A DNA stretch of 64,000 bases from Microlunatus kandeliicorticis (GCF_014137855.1 NZ_JACGWT010000001.1:310001-374000), one strand, 5' to 3'. Shown: positions 8,632 to 17,933, counted from the stretch's first letter. Numbers and translations are program-made. Notes: generated from the sequence alone by a model not told the origin.

Positions 8632-9269
8632 GCGAGGGCTCCTGCGGTGGTCGGGACGGTTCGTCGACGGAGAGGGGAGAGGAGTGCGGCGACCGAGAGC
8701 GCGCCGCCGATCAGCAGGACGGTTCCGGCCGCCCGGCCGCGCGACCCGTCGCTGAAACGCACCTGGAGCTGTCGCGGGGAGATGCTGGTGGTGATCATCT
8801 GCGAGGCGTCGACCCCGAGCTGCTGCTGGTTGTCCCTGACCTTGGCCTCGATCTCGGCGAAGGTGCGGACCATCCGCTGCTGGACGATCTCGGGAGTCGG
8901 GCCGCTCGCCTCGACATCGAGGACCGGCTGGCTGAAGTTCGTGGCCCACTGACCTCCGAAGTTCGGCACGCGGACCGTGATGCCGTTCGTGATCCCGCGG
9001 TCGACGATCGTCACGTCCGGGCCGTTCGGGTTGTACTGCGTCGACCGACCGGACATCTGACGTTCGACGATGCCCGCCAGCGAGACGAGGCTGCCAGAGC
9101 CGTCCTGCAGATTGTTCGGACGGCTCTGCACCGCCGGTGCGATCAGGAGGACGCTGCTCCGAGCCCAGTAGACGCCGGGCCGGGTGATCACGACACCGCA
9201 GGTGGCCAGGGTGACGGCCAGCAGCGCCGCAGCGATCATCAGGTGACGCAACCGCGCGATCCGCTTCAT
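8628..9269 (-). CDS. Short Wzz-like membrane protein, possible chain-length determinant
   Basis: A 213-residue protein with two membrane segments, about residues 10-30 and 180-200, enclosing an extracytoplasmic domain that starts YWARSSVLLIAP. This is the layout of Wzz/CapA polysaccharide co-polymerases, although it is shorter than usual. Near the second membrane segment is the stretch SPRQLQVRFSDGSRGRAAGT. No kinase domain is attached. It is co-transcribed with wecB and faces a second Wzz-like gene at 9473. Assignment rests on topology and context rather than strong motifs. Confidence 0.6.
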   Translation of the reverse strand: MKRIARLRHLMIAAALLAVTLATCGVVITRPGVYWARSSVLLIAPAVQSRPNNLQDGSGSLVSLAGIVERQMSGRSTQYNPNGPDVTIVDRGITNGITVRVPNFGGQWATNFSQPVLDVEASGPTPEIVQQRMVRTFAEIEAKVRDNQQQLGVDASQMITTSISPRQLQVRFSDGSRGRAAGTVLLIGGALSVAALLSPLRRRTVPTTAGALA

Positions 9270-9356
9270 GGCGAGGACTTCCTTAGTCGGTCAGGTCTCG
9301 ACCGCGGTGCTCCGAGATCATCGACCTAACCCGGCGCGGGAGATACGAACTGCACT

Positions 9357-9404
9357 TAGACTAGTGCGCAGGCGGGCAGGTAGCCGCCGATTCGGGGGAA
9401 TCAC
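9357..9404 (+). promoter_or_regulatory. Probable promoter TAGACT and leader element GATTC-GGGG-GAATCAC
   Basis: A -10-like TAGACT lies at 9357-9362 in the divergent spacer; transcription would begin near 9370, leaving a leader of about 100 bases before the ATG at 9473. The leader holds GATTCGGGGGAATCAC (9389-9404), an inverted repeat around four G residues that matches the element before the gene at 4121. Confidence 0.4.
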
Positions 9405-9472
9405 GGGCACATCGCCGAGAGCGCCGTCAAGGCGTCGATCCGGCTGCGTCCCGGCAACATGAAGTAGGCCGC

Positions 9473-10465
9473 ATGGAACTGCGCGAGATCGTGGCGAGCG
9501 TCCGGAGACAGTGGGCGATCGCCCTCGTCGGAATCCTCGTCACCGTAGGACTCGGGGTAGGAGCGGTGGTGATCGTCCCACCGAGTTATCAGTACGAGGC
9601 CAACATCGTCCTGTTGCCACCGCGGACGAGCGTCGATACCGGGGGCAACCCGTATCTCCTGCTCAGCGGGCTCAGTCAGCCGTTGGACGTGTTGTCCGTC
9701 TCACTCCAGGACCAGTCGACTCTCGAGCTCGTCCACGGCATCGACCGGAACGCCGAGGTCACGGTCGCCCCGGACGCCAACTCCAGTGGCCCGATCCTCG
9801 TCATCACCGCGGAGGCCCCGACCGCCGCGAAGGCGCGTGAGGCGCGGGACGCGGTGGCGGCCCTCGTGCCTAGCCGGCTGCTGACGCTGCAGGACCAGCT
9901 GAACATCGTGCCCCGTGCGCAGATCACCTCGATGGTGCTGACGGCTGATCAGGTGCCCCAAGTGGTGAACAAGACACGTCTGCGCGCCGCCGTCGGCGTG
10001 GTCGGTCTCGGGCTCGTCGCTACCCTGCTGCTGATCGCGCTGCGCGACGGCCGGATCGGACGTCGGGGGCGCCGCCGGGCGACGGTGGACGACGATGCCT
10101 GGGCCGAGGCGGGCACTGGACCCGGGCCGGTGGACGAGATTCAGCCTGTCGGCGCGAGTCCGGCTTCCCGGTCGGCGCCGGGCCAAGGCAAACCCCGCCG
10201 TGAAGCGCAGGCGACGGCTGGTCGGCGCCAGGACCCTGACGAACCGGACCATGGTGGAGCGGAGCGGGCGACGCTTCGCGGGCGAGCTCGCGGCGATTCC
10301 GGTTCATCTCGGGTGCGGGAGCACCGGCCGGGTCGGCGGTCGGGTGGCGTCGAGCCCGCGCCGGCAACAGCGACGGCCGGGGTGGAGTGGTCCTGGGAGG
10401 CTGCCGAGAACGCGGACGAGCGTACCGGGATGGCGGCTGACGACCGGGAACACGTGACTTCGTGA
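9473..10465 (+). CDS. Wzz-like chain-length determinant with long hydrophilic tail
   Basis: 330 residues. The N-terminal part has the Wzz layout: LREIVASVRRQWAIALVGIL leading into membrane segment 1, an outside domain beginning YQYEANIVLLPPR, and membrane segment 2 near residues 170-188 (VVGLGLVATLLLIAL). The last 135 residues are Arg/Ala/Gly/Glu-rich and apparently disordered, at the place where actinobacterial and firmicute partners often carry a BY-type tyrosine kinase; no Walker motif is present. It overlaps the polymerase gene by 4 bp (GTGA), so both act in chain assembly. Confidence 0.65.
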   Translation: MELREIVASVRRQWAIALVGILVTVGLGVGAVVIVPPSYQYEANIVLLPPRTSVDTGGNPYLLLSGLSQPLDVLSVSLQDQSTLELVHGIDRNAEVTVAPDANSSGPILVITAEAPTAAKAREARDAVAALVPSRLLTLQDQLNIVPRAQITSMVLTADQVPQVVNKTRLRAAVGVVGLGLVATLLLIALRDGRIGRRGRRRATVDDDAWAEAGTGPGPVDEIQPVGASPASRSAPGQGKPRREAQATAGRRQDPDEPDHGGAERATLRGRARGDSGSSRVREHRPGRRSGGVEPAPATATAGVEWSWEAAENADERTGMAADDREHVTS

Positions 10466-11856
10466 GCAGTGGCGCTGAGCCGCGGGCTCGCTGGTGGCGC
10501 CATCGCTTCGACGCGACCTCGCTGCTGAGCATCTACGTCTTCCTGCTTTTCGCAATCCCCTCGCGACTGATCATCGCCCCGCTCGGAGGCGCCGGTTCTC
10601 CGGCGCTCCTGGTCGGCTTCGCGGCGCTGCTCTGGTGGGGCTGGAACGCGGTGCGCCAGCTCGCCCGACGCACGGGCACGACGTCGACCGGCACGCCGGC
10701 CTCGGGTATCAGTCCCGGTCCACGAGGGGCACGGGTGGAACGCGTGTCCTTGGCCGGCTTTGTCCTCCTGTGCGCGGTTCTGGCGTCCTACGTGATGGCG
10801 ACGTTGCGTCCGATCAGTGCGGACGAGCTGAGCACCGCGACGCTCGGGGTCGTCTCCTGCCTCGGATGGCTCGGCTTGCTGCTGCTGGGCGCGACCATGA
10901 TCGGCAGAGCCGACCGGCTGACGCAGCTCTTCGACCGGGTGGTCCTCGCCGGTGGCCTGCTGGCGCTGCTCGGGCTCGCCCAGTTCTTCTTCCACCAGAC
11001 CTTCATCGACATCATCCAGATCCCCGGGCTCTCGGCCACCCAGCCGATCTACGGTGTGCAGTCCCGGGAGGGGTTCACCCGGCCCGCCGGGACCGCGATC
11101 CACCCCATCGAGTTCGGGGTGGTGCTCACGACGGTATTGCCGATGGCCATCGCCCGCGCGATCGACGGACGCGAGCTGCGGCCCGTGCGGCGGTACTTCC
11201 CTGCCTCCGCGATCCTGCTCGCGATCCTGCTGTCCGTGTCGCGGTCGGCGCTGGTGTGTGCCGCCGTCGGCATCATCGTCTGCATCCCGGGCTGGCCGCG
11301 GCGGGCCCGCGGTCCGATCATGGTGGCCTGCGGCGGGCTCGGCGTGCTGGTCTTCCTCACCGTCCCCGGCATGCTCGGGTCGATCCTCGGGCTGTTCTCC
11401 GGGATCGGCACGGACTCCAGCGCGCAGTCGCGGGTAGACAGCTGGGGATTCGCTCTGCACTACTTCGCCGAGTCCCCGATCCTCGGTCGCGGCTTCGCCA
11501 CGTTCCTCCCGAAGTACCACATCCTCGACAACCAGTACCTGCTGCTGTTGGTGGAGATGGGTGTGGTCGGTCTCGTTGCCGTCCTGGCGCTGGTCGCCAG
11601 CGGTCTCCGGTCGGCGTTCGCCGCCGCCTCCTTCCTGCCGCCCGAGTCCAGGGTGCAGCCGATCGCCCTGGCGGGTGGCATCGCCGCGGCGGCCAGCAGC
11701 CTGGCGCTCTTCGATGCGTTCTCCTTCCCGATGGTTCCGGGGCTGCTGTTCCTGTTGCTGGGAATGGCCGGCGGGTGGCTGGGCTGCTCGGCAGCCCCGT
11801 CCGACACTGGCGTCCTTGCAGCGGTCGCCGGTCGGGGCGAGAGCTATCGGTGCTGA
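10462..11856 (+). CDS. O-antigen polymerase/ligase-like membrane protein (Wzy)
   Basis: The 464-residue protein has roughly ten to twelve hydrophobic segments and the large outside loop typical of Wzy_C proteins. The loop region contains GFTRPAGTAIHPIEFG, and a later stretch reads SQSRVDSWGFALHYF, SPILGRGFATF and LDNQYLLLLVEMG; this last pattern is characteristic of O-antigen ligase/polymerase family members. Start is GTG, overlapping the upstream Wzz-like gene. It would polymerise undecaprenyl-linked repeat units on the outer face of the membrane. Confidence 0.8.
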   Translation: MSSGAEPRARWWRHRFDATSLLSIYVFLLFAIPSRLIIAPLGGAGSPALLVGFAALLWWGWNAVRQLARRTGTTSTGTPASGISPGPRGARVERVSLAGFVLLCAVLASYVMATLRPISADELSTATLGVVSCLGWLGLLLLGATMIGRADRLTQLFDRVVLAGGLLALLGLAQFFFHQTFIDIIQIPGLSATQPIYGVQSREGFTRPAGTAIHPIEFGVVLTTVLPMAIARAIDGRELRPVRRYFPASAILLAILLSVSRSALVCAAVGIIVCIPGWPRRARGPIMVACGGLGVLVFLTVPGMLGSILGLFSGIGTDSSAQSRVDSWGFALHYFAESPILGRGFATFLPKYHILDNQYLLLLVEMGVVGLVAVLALVASGLRSAFAAASFLPPESRVQPIALAGGIAAAASSLALFDAFSFPMVPGLLFLLLGMAGGWLGCSAAPSDTGVLAAVAGRGESYRC

Positions 11857-11927
11857 CTGAGGATTGGGCAAATGTTCGGCGGCTCGCTTGCGTGACCCGC
11901 GGCCGCGGAGCTTGAATGCCGCTGTCT

Positions 11928-11935
11928 TCGGGGGA
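11928..11935 (+). promoter_or_regulatory. TCGGGGGA element upstream of the first beta-helix gene
   Basis: TTCGGGGGATCGC lies 57 bases before the chosen ATG at 11992 and belongs to the recurring G-run elements of this locus. Confidence 0.3.
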
Positions 11936-11991
11936 TCGCATCGAGCGCCGGACCAGTGGGGGTACTGTCCGCGGAAAGCCCAGGGCCCCCC

Positions 11992-13587
11992 ATGCACCCA
12001 CGTCACGACCGCCGGCCAGGCGGTCGCACTCCGCACCTCACGACCCGGTCCGGCCGCGCCGGACTGCTCGGTGTCGCCGTCACGCTGACTGTCGTCGGGG
12101 CGATTAGCTCGTCGACCACCAGCGGCACGGCCGAGGCGACCCCGCGACATGCCACACCGGCCAGCGCCTACGGCTTCTTCGGTGGATCGGTCAAGCCGAC
12201 CCGTCCGAACTATCCCGACCCGGCCGCCGTCACCGTGGGGTTCCGCTTCTTCTCACGAACGGCCGGCGCCGTGACGCAGATCCGCTTCTACAAGGGTGCC
12301 GGCAACACCGGCACCCACCGAGGCGCGGTGTGGGACGGCTCGGGCAGGAAGCTGGCCGAGGTCACCTTCACCAAGGAAACCGCGGCAGGTTGGCAGACCG
12401 CGACGTTCGCCAAGCCGGTGGCGGTCCGGGCGAACGCCGCCTACGTGGTTGGCTATCGCGCCCCGCACGGTCACTACGCGGCGAAGGCGGGCCAGTTCGC
12501 TGCGGGGAAGCCGCTCACGGTCCGGGATCTGACGGCGAGCACCGGCCTCTACAGCTACGGAACCGGGATGCCCGACCAAACCTGGCGCGGCACCGGCTAC
12601 TACGTCGATCTGCGTTTCGTCCCGGCCAAGGTCGCGCCGAGCCCGATCCCGAGCCCGTCGCAGAGTCCGGTTCCCTCGCAGAGTCCGGCTCCCTCGCAGA
12701 GTCCGGCTCCCTCGCAGAGCCCGACGGCTCCGGCATCACCGACGACGGCACCCGATCCGTCGTCGGGACCCGGCGGCGCGGGGCGGACGCATTGCGCCGC
12801 GGATCCGGGAGCCTGCGGCTATCCGGATGCCTCGACCACGGGACCGGCGCCGGGAACGGTCTTCACGCGGAAGGTCGGCTCGGTCATCGTCGACAAGCCG
12901 GGAACGGTGATCGACGGTCTCGACGTCACCGGTGAGATCGTGGTTCAGGCCCCGGACGTCACGATCAGGAACACCCGTGTGGTCGGGGGTCGCGGAGCAG
13001 GGAGCTCGGACTGGGTGCTCCTGGTCCGACCCGGTGCCGACAACCTCATGATCGAGGACAGCGACCTGAGCACCCCGACCGGAAGCGCGCAGGACCTCGC
13101 TTGCGTCCTCAACATCGGGGACAGCGCGCCGACGGTGCTGCGATCGAACCTGCACGGTTGCACGATCGGCGTCTCCAGCGGTGGAGGTCTGGTGGCCGAC
13201 AACTACATCCACAACCTGTCACAGGTGAGGGGGCTCTCCCACAACAACGGCGTCGCCTCGATGGGCGGAGGCGGTCTCACCGTCCGCCACAACACGATCC
13301 TCAACCAGTTCGAGCAGACCTCGGCCGTCGCGCTCTACCAGGACTTCGGCACGCAAAGGAACGACCTCGTGGTCGACAACATCCTGGCCGGTGGGGGCTA
13401 CTGCGTGTACGGCGGGCAGGGGGAGAACGGCCCGACGGCCGACATCCGCATCACCGGCAACCGCTTCTCTGCGAAGTTCGCCCAGGGCTGCGGGGCGTTC
13501 GGGCCGCTGGCCCACTTCACCGAGAGCGATCCCGGGAACAGCTTCAGCGGCAACGTCTGGGACGAGACGCTGGACCCGGTGCGGTGA
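11992..13587 (+). CDS. Secreted DUF4082-like plus right-handed beta-helix protein
   Basis: 531 residues. A signal peptide precedes residue ~50 (GLLGVAVTLTVVGAISS). Residues about 60-208 match the DUF4082 pattern: GFRFFSRTAGAVTQIRFYKG, GAVWDGSGRKLAEVTF, YVVGYRAPHGHYA and GYYVDLRF. A Pro/Ser/Gln linker (214-262) with 18-bp DNA repeats follows, then a right-handed beta-helix (265-531) beginning CGYPDASTTG. Conserved in all three paralogues here are DNYIH (403-407), HNNG (417-420), HNT (433-435) and QDFG (450-453). It is likely a surface enzyme or binding protein acting on the polysaccharide; the reaction is unknown. The ATG at 11992 gives the cleaner signal peptide, although an in-frame GTG lies at 11956. 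Confidence 0.7.
   Translation: MHPRHDRRPGGRTPHLTTRSGRAGLLGVAVTLTVVGAISSSTTSGTAEATPRHATPASAYGFFGGSVKPTRPNYPDPAAVTVGFRFFSRTAGAVTQIRFYKGAGNTGTHRGAVWDGSGRKLAEVTFTKETAAGWQTATFAKPVAVRANAAYVVGYRAPHGHYAAKAGQFAAGKPLTVRDLTASTGLYSYGTGMPDQTWRGTGYYVDLRFVPAKVAPSPIPSPSQSPVPSQSPAPSQSPAPSQSPTAPASPTTAPDPSSGPGGAGRTHCAADPGACGYPDASTTGPAPGTVFTRKVGSVIVDKPGTVIDGLDVTGEIVVQAPDVTIRNTRVVGGRGAGSSDWVLLVRPGADNLMIEDSDLSTPTGSAQDLACVLNIGDSAPTVLRSNLHGCTIGVSSGGGLVADNYIHNLSQVRGLSHNNGVASMGGGGLTVRHNTILNQFEQTSAVALYQDFGTQRNDLVVDNILAGGGYCVYGGQGENGPTADIRITGNRFSAKFAQGCGAFGPLAHFTESDPGNSFSGNVWDETLDPVR
12661..12720 (+). repeat. 18-bp tandem repeats coding for the PSQSPA linker
   Basis: Three near-identical 18-base units, each beginning CAGAGTCCGG, and a fourth decayed one code for the Pro-Ser-Gln linker between the two domains. 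Copy number may vary between strains. Confidence 0.85.
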
Positions 13588-13770
13588 CCCCGTTGCGAGA
13601 ACGAGGATGCGGTACGGGGCGCGCGGCGCGCTGGGCGGACCGCGGGACGAAGTCTCTCGACGAAGGCGGGCCTGCCTAGTGCGACGTCATCCTCCGGGGA
13701 GCTGGCGCGGTGCCCGGGCACGGCGGTGTCCGCCGCGGGCCTGGTTTGCGTTCCGTCCCGATGATTGCGT

Positions 13771-13776
13771 TATGGT
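13771..13776 (+). promoter_or_regulatory. Possible -10 box TATGGT for the second beta-helix gene
   Basis: TATGGT lies about 100 bases before the GTG at 13877 in a 289-base spacer. No convincing -35 box is seen, so this is tentative. Confidence 0.3.
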
Positions 13777-13876
13777 GACGACCGTCCGGCCGGGGTAAGA
13801 GCCGATCGCGTGCGAGCCAGGTGCGCAATCGGGAGAGTCGGTTCCTGTTCGGGACCGGCCCGATCTGGGAGGCCCC

Positions 13877-15649
13877 GTGTCCCAACGCATCCAGCAACGA
13901 CTGAAGTCTGCCCGGAAACGCCCGCGGCCGCGGCCGCGGTATGCGGCGCCGGTGCCGCGGCGGTCTCGCCTGACACCGCTCGTCCTCATGATCACCGGCC
14001 TGCTGACGGTGGCCAGCCCGTTCGTGGTCGTGGAACGCGCAGCCGCCGAGACGGTGTCGCTCTGGTCGACCTCGGCCGTCCCTCAGACCCGAACCGACCC
14101 GGACACCCGCTCGGTGGAGGTGGGGACTCGATTCCGCACCGCCGTCGCCGGATCCCTGGTGGGGATCCGCTTCTACGCCTCGGCCGACAACGACGGGCCG
14201 CACCAGGTGCACCTCTGGGGCGACGACGGCGGCGTGCTCGCCCAGCAGGCGGTCGGCCAAGCGGACCCGGGCTGGCAGACCGTCCGTTTCGACCGCCCGA
14301 TCCCGCTCAGGGCCGGTAGCGACTACGTCGCCTCTTACGTCGCGCCGCACGGTGGCTACTCCGATGATCAGAACAGCCTCTCGCCGCGCAGCCCGCGGGT
14401 GAGCGGTCCGCTGACCGCTTTGGCCGGGGTGTACAGCTACGGCGGCGACATGCCGTCCCAGACCTGGAACGACTCGAGCTACTACGTCGACGTGATCTTC
14501 GATCCGGCATCGGCCAGCACGGCGACCACGACCGCTCCCAGCCCCGAGCCTGGTGCGGGATCGATGGCGCCGACTGCGGCTCCCACCCGGTCGGTGACGA
14601 GCTCGCCGAGCGCCACCCCTACCAACAGTGCACCCGCCACCGGAGCGTCGTCGTCGAGCGCACCGGCCACGGCCCCGTCGTCGACACAGACCACGACGAA
14701 GCCGGCGACGAGCCCCACGGCGCCGTCCAGCCCGGCCACGAGCGCGAAGCCCACCAGTTCCGCGTCGACCCTGCCGACGTCCACCTCCGGCAGCAGCTCA
14801 GATGGACTAAGGCTCGGCTGTGCGCTGGTCCCGAGCGGCTGCGGGTATCCGGACGCGACCAACACCGGCGTGCCCTCCGGCACCAAGCTGGTCCGGATCC
14901 CCGCTGACGTCAGCTCGGGCAGCGGCTGGTCGTTCCACGACGGCTACCTCGACATCACCGGGTCGCGCACGACCCTCAGTGGCTACGCGATCACCGGTGA
15001 CGTGAGCGTGTCGGCGGACGACGTGACCATCGAGAACTCCTCGATCACCGTCGGCGGTGAGTCGTTCGGCGTTGCCGTCCGGCACGCCGACGACCTGCGT
15101 CTGGACCATGTCGAGATCAAGCCGCCGAGCACGGCGGACCGGCTGCTGGTCGGGGTCAAGGACATCTACGGGGACTCGAACGGCACCACGATCGTCGACT
15201 CCGAGATCTCCGGTGTCTCGACGGGGATCCAGATCGGCGGAGGCACCATCGAGGACAACTACATCCACGGCCTGATCGCCAACGACGGTGATCATCTGAA
15301 CGGCGTGACCAGCAATGGGTCGACCCAGCAGCTCACGATCCGTCATAACACGATCCTGAACCCGGTCAGCCAGACCGACGCCATCGGCCTGTTCCAGGAC
15401 TTCGGTGTGGAGGCGAACCGGTCGATCGACGACAACCTTCTCGGCGGGGGCGGCTACACGCTCTACGCCGGCTCGGGCACCCATGGGACGACGAGCGGGA
15501 TCAAGATCACCAACAACCGCTTCACCGCCTCGTTGTTCCCTCTCGGGGGCTACTGGGGTCCGGCGACCGCCTACGACCGGAACGGTTCGGGCAACACCTG
15601 GAGCGGAAACGTCTGGGATCTGACCGGGCTTCCCGTCGGTACCCCGTGA
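13877..15649 (+). CDS. Secreted DUF4082-like plus right-handed beta-helix protein, second copy
   Basis: 590 residues. The N-terminus is Arg-rich, followed by a hydrophobic stretch and a likely cleavage site after ERAAA near residue 57. The DUF4082 domain spans about 60-215 (GTRFRTAVAGSLVGIRFYAS, YVASYVAPHGGYSDD, SSYYVDVIFDP). A Ser/Thr/Ala/Pro linker of about 95 residues follows. The beta-helix starts at CGYPDATNTGVPSG and contains the conserved EDNYIHGL, DHLNGVTSNG, IRHNTILNP and IGLFQDFG. GTG is used as start with GGGAGG 5 bases upstream. It is closer to the product of 18051 than to that of 11992. Likely exported and working on or bound to the exopolysaccharide; unknown activity. Confidence 0.7.
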   Translation: MSQRIQQRLKSARKRPRPRPRYAAPVPRRSRLTPLVLMITGLLTVASPFVVVERAAAETVSLWSTSAVPQTRTDPDTRSVEVGTRFRTAVAGSLVGIRFYASADNDGPHQVHLWGDDGGVLAQQAVGQADPGWQTVRFDRPIPLRAGSDYVASYVAPHGGYSDDQNSLSPRSPRVSGPLTALAGVYSYGGDMPSQTWNDSSYYVDVIFDPASASTATTTAPSPEPGAGSMAPTAAPTRSVTSSPSATPTNSAPATGASSSSAPATAPSSTQTTTKPATSPTAPSSPATSAKPTSSASTLPTSTSGSSSDGLRLGCALVPSGCGYPDATNTGVPSGTKLVRIPADVSSGSGWSFHDGYLDITGSRTTLSGYAITGDVSVSADDVTIENSSITVGGESFGVAVRHADDLRLDHVEIKPPSTADRLLVGVKDIYGDSNGTTIVDSEISGVSTGIQIGGGTIEDNYIHGLIANDGDHLNGVTSNGSTQQLTIRHNTILNPVSQTDAIGLFQDFGVEANRSIDDNLLGGGGYTLYAGSGTHGTTSGIKITNNRFTASLFPLGGYWGPATAYDRNGSGNTWSGNVWDLTGLPVGTP

Positions 15650-15711
15650 TCAGCGAGCGGTCCGGGTCGTCGGACGGATGACTGACGGCCGGTCGCGCGA
15701 GCCGTGAGGGC

Positions 15712-16638
15712 TCAGTCCGGCAACAGCCGGAGGTTCTCACCCAGCTCGGGCGGCCGGAGCCGCGGTCTCCACAGGAGGTAGAGGGCGGTCCGTGACTGAG
15801 GATGACCGCGGACGACCCAGGTCAGTTCGCTGGCCGTTGCCAGCAGGAAATACAGGAGCCCGGCCGGTGCGCCGTGCCGCCGGCGGTAGAGCCGGACGCG
15901 GTTGATGATCTGCATGGCGTGGATCACCGGTGACGTCCCGGAGCCGCCGCCGTCGTGCGTCGCCTCTGCTGTCGGCTCGTAGACGGTGGCCCAGCCCAGA
16001 TCCCGGGCGCGCAGGCAGAAGTCGGTCTCTTCCGAGTACAGGAAATACGACTCGTCCCAGCCCCGGAGGTCCTCGAAGACACGGCGCCGGAACATCAGCA
16101 CGGCACCCAGGGCCCAGTCGACACGATGGCGGTGCTGGTAGGCCGTGCGATCGGTGACGTACTCGCTGAAGACGGGGAGGCCGGTGAACGACAGCCCGGT
16201 GGCGTTCGCCAGAGTCGGCGTCCGGCGCAGCGACCAGGTCAACTGCCCTGCGGCGTCGACGACCCTCGGCGCCACGATCCCCACGTCCGCGCCGTCGAAG
16301 GCGTCGAGCATCGCAGCGACGGCACCGGGGGCGAGCACGAGATCGGGATTGAGGGCCAGGGCGAACTCCGCCGGCCCGGCGCGACGGACACCGGCGTTGA
16401 TGCCGGCCGAGTAGCCGAGGTTCTGCTGCTCGATTAGGAGGCAGTCGGAGCGCTTCCGCACCAGGGCGGCGGTGTCGTCGTCCGATCCGTTGTCCACCAC
16501 GACGACCTCGTGCTCGATCATCGAGCCGTCGGGACGCTGCAGCCCGGCCGGCAGGGAGTCGAGCACGCGATCGATGGCCGCGGCGCTGTTGTAGGTGACG
16601 ATCACCACCGTGACGTCGGCTGCGGACACGTTCGTCAT
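15712..16638 (-). CDS. Family 2 glycosyltransferase (rhamnosyltransferase-like)
   Basis: 308 residues with a GT-A fold: VTVVIVTYNSAAAIDRVL at the N-terminus, VVVDNGSDDDTAALV, the metal-site region ALNPDLVLAP, and the later acidic motif SEETDFCLRARDLGW. This set is common in dTDP-rhamnosyl and related transferases. No membrane segment is present except a mildly hydrophobic stretch near residue 270. It diverges from a GT4 gene at 16701 and is transcribed alone. It probably adds one sugar of the repeat unit. Confidence 0.85.
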   Translation of the reverse strand: MTNVSAADVTVVIVTYNSAAAIDRVLDSLPAGLQRPDGSMIEHEVVVVDNGSDDDTAALVRKRSDCLLIEQQNLGYSAGINAGVRRAGPAEFALALNPDLVLAPGAVAAMLDAFDGADVGIVAPRVVDAAGQLTWSLRRTPTLANATGLSFTGLPVFSEYVTDRTAYQHRHRVDWALGAVLMFRRRVFEDLRGWDESYFLYSEETDFCLRARDLGWATVYEPTAEATHDGGGSGTSPVIHAMQIINRVRLYRRRHGAPAGLLYFLLATASELTWVVRGHPQSRTALYLLWRPRLRPPELGENLRLLPD

Positions 16639-16687
16639 GCTATCGGGCCGATCGGTCGGGAGCGTCCCCCACGAGCGATCCGCTCGC

Positions 16688-16693
16688 TACCCT
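16688..16693 (+). promoter_or_regulatory. -10 box TACCCT, leaderless start
   Basis: TACCCT ends 7 bases before the GTG at 16701, so the transcript probably starts at the start codon. Confidence 0.5.
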
Positions 16694-16700
16694 TGGGGGC

Positions 16701-17933
16701 GTGATCAAGTTGTTGTTGATCGCCCCGACCTGCGACGGCGAGGACGTGGGCGAGGCCTGGGTCGCCTACCAGTGGGCCTCGCGACTGGCGCGAAGGACGG
16801 ACCTGACGGTCCTCACCTACCACAAGCGCGGGCGCCGCCCGCTGTCCGACCAGCTGACCGGGGCCAGGGTCGTGGAGTGGAGCGAACCACCCCTCCTGGG
16901 CCGCGCGGAGCGACTCAATTCGATCATGAAGCCGGGGTACCTGCCGTTCTACGTGGAGTCTCGTCGATGGATCCGGGCTCGACTCGCGGCCGGCGAGCAC
17001 TTCGACTGCGGGCACCAGCCGGTGCCGGTGGCGATGCGTTATCCGAGCCCGATGGCCGGACTGGGCATCCCGTGGGTGCTGGGTCCGGTCGGGGGTGGCC
17101 TGCAGTCACCGCCGGGCTTCGCGGGTGCGGAGCAGGGAGCCCCCTGGTTCATGAACCTCCGTCGCCTCGACCGGTTCCGGATGTCGTTGGACCGGACTCT
17201 GCGGTCCACCTACCAGGACGCCGACTGCGTGCTCGGAATCGCCGACTACGTGGCTGACCTGCTCGAACCGCTGACCCTCAAGAGGTTCGAGGTGCTCAGC
17301 GAGACCGCCCTGACCGAGCTCCCGGACGGGCCGGGGCCGGCCCCTGTCGCCGTGGGCACCGAGAGCGGCGGTCCGCTGTCGTTGCTGTTCGTCGGTCGGC
17401 TGGTGCGGACGAAGGGGCCGCACGAGGCGATCCGGTCGATGGCGCGGCTGCGGGACCTTGACGTGCGGCTCGATCTGGTAGGTGACGGTCCGTGTCGCTC
17501 GGAGCTTGAGCAGTTGGTCGAGGCTCTGGCGCTCGGTGACCGGGTCACTCTGCACGGAAGCCTGCCGCGCACCGAGGTGGAGCGGTTCTACCGGGCCGCC
17601 GATGTGTTCGTCTTCCCCAGTTATCGCGAGCCCGGGGGCAATGTTCCCTACGAGGCGATGGGCCACGGGCTCCCCCTGATCGTCACGGATCGCGGTGGCC
17701 CCGCATCCTCGACCGATGCGTCCTGCGCAATCCGATTGCCGGCGATCGATCCCGACCAGCTCACGACCGCGGTGGCGGAGGCGGTGAGACATCTGCACGA
17801 CCGGCCCGAGCTGCGCCGGGAGATGTCGGCAGCCGCGCTGCGGCGGGTGCGAGGGTCGGGGCTCTGGTCGGCCAAGATCGACCGCATCGAGGACCTCTAC
17901 CGTGAGGTGATTGGCCGCGGCGCATCGGCCTGA
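16701..17933 (+). CDS. Family 4 glycosyltransferase
   Basis: 410 residues with a GT-B fold. The N-terminal acceptor domain includes WVLGPVGGG; the donor domain starts LLFVGRLVRTKGPHEAI and has LDLVGDGPCRSELEQL and the E-x7-E motif in PSYREPGGNVPYEAMGHG. It retains the configuration of its alpha-linked donor sugar by family rule. The stop codon lies in the first of three 14-base repeats. Transcription appears leaderless from the divergent spacer. Sugar specificity is unknown. Confidence 0.85.
   Translation: MIKLLLIAPTCDGEDVGEAWVAYQWASRLARRTDLTVLTYHKRGRRPLSDQLTGARVVEWSEPPLLGRAERLNSIMKPGYLPFYVESRRWIRARLAAGEHFDCGHQPVPVAMRYPSPMAGLGIPWVLGPVGGGLQSPPGFAGAEQGAPWFMNLRRLDRFRMSLDRTLRSTYQDADCVLGIADYVADLLEPLTLKRFEVLSETALTELPDGPGPAPVAVGTESGGPLSLLFVGRLVRTKGPHEAIRSMARLRDLDVRLDLVGDGPCRSELEQLVEALALGDRVTLHGSLPRTEVERFYRAADVFVFPSYREPGGNVPYEAMGHGLPLIVTDRGGPASSTDASCAIRLPAIDPDQLTTAVAEAVRHLHDRPELRREMSAAALRRVRGSGLWSAKIDRIEDLYREVIGRGASA

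Noticed and set aside
10060-10465. Frameshift in the tail of the Wzz-like gene
   Set aside because: The tail is low complexity in every frame and reads through to a proper GTGA overlap with the next gene, so there is no sign of a lost domain.
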